A stretch of 9,819 nt of DNA, from NCBI GenBank assembly GCA_003647755.1, contig QMNL01000033.1:1-9819 (forward strand), read 5' to 3'. The stretch comes from Candidatus Coatesiibacteriota bacterium (GTDB taxonomy: Bacteria > B130-G9). Position numbers and translations under genes: made by a program. Below the pieces are notes generated by a model. It was given only the letters and a program-made list of their open reading frames with translations, searched no databases and was not told where the DNA came from. Positions 6,784 to 9,819 of this stretch are shown here, in pieces (position 1 is the stretch's first letter; each line of letters begins with the position of its first letter).

Positions 6784-8333
6784 TCGTCGAACAGGACTTC
6801 TCCATCCATCTGCTCCGGAATCTCGAGCCCAAGCAGCTTGAGCACCGTGGGCGCAACGTCCGCAAGCTTCCCCAGCTTAACCAGAGGCCCGCAATCATCG
6901 CTAACTACCACACACGGAACCGGGTTCGTGGTGTGCGCCGTGTGAGGCGAGTTGGTCTGTTCGTCCCACATCTTCTCCGCGTTGCCGTGGTCAGCCGTGA
7001 TTATCAGACATCCACCAACCGAAAGCGTCGCCTTGACCACCTCGCCAACACACTCGTCAACGGTTTCCACCGCCTTGACCGCGGCGGCCATGACCCCCGT
7101 GTGCCCGACCATATCGGCGTTGGCGAAGTTCACGACCACAAACGCATATTGCCGTGAGAGTATGTGGTTGACCACGACGTCCTTCACCTCGTAGGCGCTC
7201 ATCTCGGGCTTGAGATCGTAAGTCGCAACTGAAGGTGAAGGGATCAAAGCCCTGTCCTCGTGCTCAAAAGGCTCCTCAATCCCCCCATTGAAGAAGAACG
7301 TCACGTGGGCATACTTCTCCGTCTCCGCCGTGTGGAACTGCTTCTTGCCGGCCGCCTCGATCTCAGCTCCCAAGACCCGCTCGAGCCTCTGAGCCGGAAA
7401 CGCAACGCTAACGATACCAACCTCGCTGAGCTCCTCCTTGTATTCAGTCATGCAGACGAAGCTGGAAAGCCTCGGAAACCGCTCCCGCTCAAACCGGTCG
7501 AAGTGGGCCTCGACGAGCGCCGCCGTTATCTCCCTCGCCCTGTCTGACCTGAAATTCGCAAACGCACAAACGTCGCCGTCCCGTATTAGGCCCACCGGCT
7601 CGCCGTTACCTGAAACGATAACGGTCGGAAGCATCAGCTCATCCACCTCGCCACGGCCATAGCCAAGCTGAACAGCCTCCTCCGCACTCGAGGCGGTCAA
7701 CCCCTTGCCGAGGACCATCGCGTTGTAGGCCTTCTCCACCCGTGACCAACGGTTGTCGCGGTCCATCCCGTAATACCGGCCACCAACGCTCGCAATCCTC
7801 GCATCCTCATAACCCTTCAAATATCGCTGAGTCTGCTCAATGTACTTAAGAGCGCTCTGCGGCGGAGTGTCCCGACCATCCAGAAAACAGTGCACAAACA
7901 CCTGTCCAACGCCTCGTTCCTTGAACAGCTTGATCAGAGCATGAAGGTGGTCTATGTGCGAATGAACGCCGCCATCCGAAAGCAACCCCAATATATGGAC
8001 CGCAGAGCCGTTCTTCTTCGCCGTCTCGGCAGCCCGAACGAGCGACTCGTTCTCGAAGAACGACCCGTCGCGGATCGCTTTGCTTATCCGCACCAGCTCC
8101 TGATAGACGATCCTGCCGCTGCCGAGGTTCAGGTGGCCTACCTCGGAGTTGCCCATCTGGCCCTCCGGCAGTCCCACGGCCTCACCCGACGCCTGTAGCG
8201 TCGTGCACGGATATTCACTACAGAGCCGGTCGAAGTTGGGCGTGTTGGCCTGATACACGGCGTTGAACTCCTTCGCCTCGCTCAGGCCCCAACCATCCAT
8301 AATTATCACAACCGCTAGCTTCTTTCGCTGCAT
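6780..8333 (-). CDS. gpmI: 2,3-bisphosphoglycerate-independent phosphoglycerate mutase
   Basis: This cytoplasmic glycolytic enzyme interconverts 3-phosphoglycerate and 2-phosphoglycerate through a phosphoserine intermediate and two Mn ions. At 517 residues it has the usual length. The phosphatase-like metal domain is split around an inserted transferase domain, as in the family. Metal and catalytic residues are all present: D13 (MDGWG), nucleophile S63 (GQMGNSEVGH), D407 and H411 (NADMVGH), D448-H449 (TADHGN) and H467 (HTAHTTNP). Phosphoglycerate-binding residues are also present: H124 (GGVHSH), R154-D155 (DGRDTPP), R186 (GGRYYGMDRD), R192, R262 and R265 (FRSDR), and K340 (ETEKYAH). The numbering tracks the Bacillus stearothermophilus enzyme within 1 to 5 residues. 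The ATG at 8333 has a good ribosome site (GGAG about 9 bases upstream). It is the first gene of the minus-strand set, with a possible promoter at 8371-8400. The stop is followed by a 77-bp spacer. The assignment is secure. Confidence 0.98.
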   Translation of the reverse strand: MQRKKLAVVIIMDGWGLSEAKEFNAVYQANTPNFDRLCSEYPCTTLQASGEAVGLPEGQMGNSEVGHLNLGSGRIVYQELVRISKAIRDGSFFENESLVRAAETAKKNGSAVHILGLLSDGGVHSHIDHLHALIKLFKERGVGQVFVHCFLDGRDTPPQSALKYIEQTQRYLKGYEDARIASVGGRYYGMDRDNRWSRVEKAYNAMVLGKGLTASSAEEAVQLGYGRGEVDELMLPTVIVSGNGEPVGLIRDGDVCAFANFRSDRAREITAALVEAHFDRFERERFPRLSSFVCMTEYKEELSEVGIVSVAFPAQRLERVLGAEIEAAGKKQFHTAETEKYAHVTFFFNGGIEEPFEHEDRALIPSPSVATYDLKPEMSAYEVKDVVVNHILSRQYAFVVVNFANADMVGHTGVMAAAVKAVETVDECVGEVVKATLSVGGCLIITADHGNAEKMWDEQTNSPHTAHTTNPVPCVVVSDDCGPLVKLGKLADVAPTVLKLLGLEIPEQMDGEVLFDE

Positions 8334-8370
8334 CTTTCTCTCCAGCTAACATCAGGCAACGTTCCCGGCC

Positions 8371-8400
8371 ACAATAGCTTATCCATCGATCATCTCCCAA
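8371..8400 (-). promoter_or_regulatory. Possible sigma-70-like promoter for gpmI
   Basis: On the minus strand TTGGGA (8400-8395) and TATTGT (8376-8371) lie 18 bases apart, each matching the consensus -35 and -10 at 4 of 6 positions. Transcription would begin near 8364, giving a leader of about 30 bases that includes the gpmI ribosome site. The match is modest and based only on sequence. Confidence 0.3.
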
Positions 8401-8435
8401 CATAGCAGCATCAGGCCGTTACAAAAAGGCTGGTT

Positions 8436-8524
8436 CGGAGAGGGGGGGATTCGAACCCCCGAGACGGTATTCGCCGCCTACACGATTTCCAGTCGTGCTC
8501 CTTAGGCCTCTCGGACACCTCTCC
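8436..8524 (-). tRNA. tRNA-Ser(GGA)
   Basis: The minus strand folds as a class II tRNA of 89 bases. The acceptor stem GGAGAGG (8524-8518) pairs with CCTCTCC (8443-8437), and the discriminator is G. The anticodon stem CACGA/TCGTG encloses loop CTGGAAA, with anticodon GGA at 8490-8488 reading UCC and UCU. A long variable arm (stem GGCGG with CCGTC) and the T arm GGGGG-TTCGAAT-CCCCC are both present. The bases after the discriminator read AAC, so CCA is not encoded and must be added by the nucleotidyltransferase. It lies 102 bp upstream of gpmI. Confidence 0.95.
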
Positions 8525-8769
8525 AAAAAGACTGATGCCAAAAGGGGACCTCCACGAGACAGCCGTGTCGTCAACGTGTTACGGTGAAGTAAATCACATA
8601 TCCCCAAGAGCGCAACCCGTGAATTATCGCCCAAAGAATCGACCTGTTCGCTGATTACGAGATGATGGGTGCCAACACCGAGCCAAAGCCGATCCCGGAC
8701 CCTACCGCACGGCCTCTATAGCTGCTTCCCCTTTCCGGCACGTTGTGTTCAGCCTCGAAACGCAACCGC
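8525..8769. other. Intergenic stretch between the 95-residue membrane-protein gene and tRNA-Ser(GGA)
   Basis: I see no gene here. It should contain the end of the small membrane-protein transcript and any promoter of tRNA-Ser(GGA). An imperfect 18-bp palindrome sits at 8554-8571 (ACGAGACAG/CCGTGTCGT, 7 of 9 pairs), about 30 bp upstream of the tRNA. A T-run on the minus strand (CTTTTT) lies directly before the tRNA 5' end. No clear hairpin terminator or well-matched promoter is visible. Confidence 0.35.
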
Positions 8770-9057
8770 TCACCTGTTCAACTGTCCCCGAAGTTTTGAA
8801 ACGAAGAGCGCAATACCCCATACGAGGAAAACGGGGACCAACATCACGACGCCCAGTAGGGTCCCACTTCTGATCATGCCATTCGTTTCCACCTCTAGGA
8901 ATTGGCCACCCTCGTATCCCAAGACGTGATCCACCAGTATCATTATCGTGGCGCCCCACAGCATCAAACTCAGAAACCCCAACTTATATTCCCTTTTGAA
9001 GAGAAAGCACAATAGGGTTACTGCAAGCGCAGCTACAAATGTTGTCATTAGCCACAT
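8770..9057 (-). CDS. Small three-helix membrane protein, family not recognised (paralogue 2)
   Basis: This 95-residue hydrophobic protein has likely membrane helices at about 3-20, 27-47 and 66-87. The second helix carries the stretch REYKLGFLSLMLWGATIM followed by VDH, so an acidic residue and a His (D43, H44) lie at its end. The neighbouring 107-residue protein has the same pattern, so the two are clearly related. The ATG at 9057 lies 4 bases after the upstream stop and has a weak ribosome-like GAGA; an ATG three codons in (9048) is an alternative. Only about 245 bp separate its stop from tRNA-Ser(GGA). The two genes are probably co-transcribed and may form a hetero-oligomer. I recognise no named family and assign no function. 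Confidence 0.75.
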   Translation of the reverse strand: MWLMTTFVAALAVTLLCFLFKREYKLGFLSLMLWGATIMILVDHVLGYEGGQFLEVETNGMIRSGTLLGVVMLVPVFLVWGIALFVSKLRGQLNR

Positions 9058-9061
9058 ACTT

Positions 9062-9385
9062 TTATGTCTCTATGACTTGAACTTTCTTTTCACGCTCCTT
9101 CGCTAGTCTGTTTGCCACTAAGACCATTACGGCCCACACTGCAACAATCGCGATAGTCATCGGAACGCCGACCTTCAGTATCTCCGGAAGAACCTTTGAA
9201 AACCCGGCCGTCAGAAATGGAGGGTATAGCACGACCTCCCCATGCGCGATGTGCTCAACTGCTAGCATAATGACGCCGCCCCAGAGCATTGCGTTTAGCC
9301 AGTCTAGGTGATATTTGCGTGTGATCTTTTTTCTGACACCTGTTGTTATTATTGCCGCTGCTGCTGGCGCTAGAAAACAGGCCAT
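9062..9385 (-). CDS. Small three-helix membrane protein, family not recognised (paralogue 1)
   Basis: This 107-residue protein has likely membrane helices at about 3-17, 28-47 and 73-92, and a charged C-terminal tail (KEREKK). The first helix is short and rich in Ala. The second contains RKYHLDWLNAMLWGGVIM and ends VEHIAHGE (E44, H45, H48, E50). It aligns without gaps to the same part of the downstream 95-residue protein: Arg, Tyr, Leu, MLWG, IM, Val and His are shared, with Glu replaced by Asp before the His. A loop YPPFLTAG (54-61) precedes the third helix. The ATG at 9385 has a plausible ribosome site (AGGAAG about 8 bases upstream). The gene follows tRNA-Ser(CGA) by 95 bp on the same strand. 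The paired His/acidic residues at the membrane edge could bind metal or carry protons, but that is a guess. Confidence 0.8.
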   Translation of the reverse strand: MACFLAPAAAAIITTGVRKKITRKYHLDWLNAMLWGGVIMLAVEHIAHGEVVLYPPFLTAGFSKVLPEILKVGVPMTIAIVAVWAVMVLVANRLAKEREKKVQVIET

Positions 9386-9480
9386 CTCTTGCTTCCTTTA
9401 CCTTCAATTAGCGAAATATCGACCTCAAAACTAGCTGGCGTGTCCTCTAAGAGGGCGAGCCAAACCTAGCCGTTGCCAAT

Positions 9481-9572
9481 TGGCGGAGAGAGAGGGATTC
9501 GAACCCCCGGTGCGGTTTAAGCCGCACAGCCGATTTCGAGTCGGCCCCGTTCGACCTCTCCGGCATCTCTCC
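9481..9572 (-). tRNA. tRNA-Ser(CGA) with encoded CCA
   Basis: The minus strand folds as a class II tRNA. The acceptor GGAGAGA (9572-9566) pairs with TCTCTCC, followed by discriminator G (9484) and an encoded CCA (9483-9481). The anticodon stem GCCGA/TCGGC encloses loop CTCGAAA, with anticodon CGA at 9538-9536 reading UCG. The variable arm forms a perfect 6-bp stem (GTGCGG/CCGCAC). The T arm is GGGGG-TTCGAAT-CCCTC with one G-U pair. Unlike the nearby GGA isoacceptor, this gene encodes its CCA end. Confidence 0.96.
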
Positions 9573-9710
9573 ACCACCAAAAGTAAGCCATTGAGAGAAC
9601 AGCTGCAACTGCTTTCGGCATTTGACCCTGGAGACAGCGGTCAGAACTGCCTCAATCCCAACGTCAGGGCGTAGTGATCCCCATAATCAGACTGACGCAT
9701 ATGGTTCTAG

Positions 9711-9744
9711 CCCTTTGGAGTGCGGCGGCTTGACACCGCCGTTT
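9711..9744. repeat. GC-rich hairpin element, possibly a dispersed repeat
   Basis: CGGCGG (9723-9728) and CCGCCG (9736-9741) form a perfect 6-bp stem around a 7-base loop. The stem is flanked by CTTTGGAGTG on the left and TTTCTC on the right. The general layout (TTTGGAGTG, then a GGCGG hairpin, then TTTC) reminds me of hairpin repeats scattered in some environmental bacterial genomes, but only one copy is in this window. A rho-independent terminator on the plus strand is possible in form, but no plus-strand gene precedes it. Confidence 0.4.
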
Positions 9745-9782
9745 CTCGTCGCCGGCTGACGCGACATCGGTCCTACGTCAAT

Positions 9783-9798
9783 GATCGCTGCAGCGATC
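9783..9798. other. 16-bp perfect palindrome
   Basis: GATCGCTGCAGCGATC is its own reverse complement. It lies in gene-free sequence about 40 bp beyond the hairpin element. It could be an operator for a dimeric regulator of a gene outside the window, or chance. The symmetry is seen directly; any role is inference. Confidence 0.4.
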
Positions 9799-9819
9799 GC
9801 GGTCTGGAAAGAGATAAAA

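Larger units (their letters stand above)
9573..9819. other. Gene-free right end of the window
   Basis: I see no credible coding frame on either strand. The stretch contains a GC-rich hairpin element (9711-9744) and a 16-bp palindrome (9783-9798). Any promoter of tRNA-Ser(CGA) should also lie here; a weak candidate pair (TTGCAG, 17 bases, TACTTT) ends at 9580 on the minus strand but matches consensus poorly. Confidence 0.4.

Noticed and set aside
6250..6945. 231-codon plus-strand frame across the radical SAM/gpmI junction
   Set aside because: It is antisense to two secure genes and has no domain character.
8419..8634. Minus-strand 71-codon frame through tRNA-Ser(GGA)
   Set aside because: It reads through the tRNA gene, and its C-terminal part is simply translated tRNA sequence.
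8436..9572. The roughly 1-kb segment between the two tRNA-Ser genes as an integrated element with tRNA-end attachment repeats
   Set aside because: The 26-base similarity (24 identical) at the two tRNA 3' ends is expected for tRNA-Ser isoacceptors, and there is no integrase or other mobility gene.
9480..9674. Plus-strand frame starting MAEREGFEPPVRF
   Set aside because: This is the well-known false protein made by translating the reverse complement of a tRNA-Ser gene.
9793..9800. GCGATCGC octamer resembling the cyanobacterial HIP1 repeat
   Set aside because: I noticed only this copy, in a non-coding palindrome; HIP1-bearing genomes have it far more densely, and nothing else suggests a cyanobacterium.

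Overview
The window looks bacterial. It holds a bacterial-type cofactor-independent phosphoglycerate mutase, Shine-Dalgarno-like sites before several genes, genes packed with 4-base overlaps, and two bacterial-type tRNA-Ser genes (long variable arm, G discriminator). The sequence is fairly GC-rich. An aldehyde:ferredoxin oxidoreductase (AOR) family enzyme, which needs a tungsten or molybdenum pterin cofactor and low-potential ferredoxin, suggests an anaerobic or facultatively anaerobic lifestyle. No gene fixes the taxon. An uncultured lineage known mainly from environmental genomes is plausible, but that is inference.

Left part (1-2640). A truncated, unrecognised membrane-protein gene runs leftward off the window edge (1-514). 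It faces away from a rightward AOR-family gene (736-2640) across a roughly 220-bp divergent intergenic region. The AOR gene converges, with a 26-bp gap, on the end of the leftward operon described next.

Central part (2667-8333, minus strand). Read in transcription order, this is one compact gene set: gpmI (glycolysis), a radical SAM enzyme with a SPASM-like C-terminus, a GT-C (family 39-like) membrane glycosyltransferase, and a FemAB/GNAT-like acyltransferase with an extra C-terminal domain. The last three are joined by 4-base stop/start overlaps (TTGA and GTGA) and so are probably translationally coupled. A 77-bp gap after gpmI holds two overlapping 20-codon micro-ORFs. One starts on the gpmI stop; the other ends on the radical SAM start. 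The membrane glycosyltransferase, acyltransferase and radical SAM enzyme suggest an envelope-glycan or peptide-modification pathway that I do not recognise.

Right part (8334-9819). tRNA-Ser(GGA) and tRNA-Ser(CGA), both on the minus strand, bracket two adjacent genes for small three-helix membrane proteins that are clearly related to each other. Only the CGA tRNA has an encoded CCA. The last roughly 250 bp hold no gene that I can see, but they contain a GC-rich hairpin element and a 16-bp perfect palindrome.
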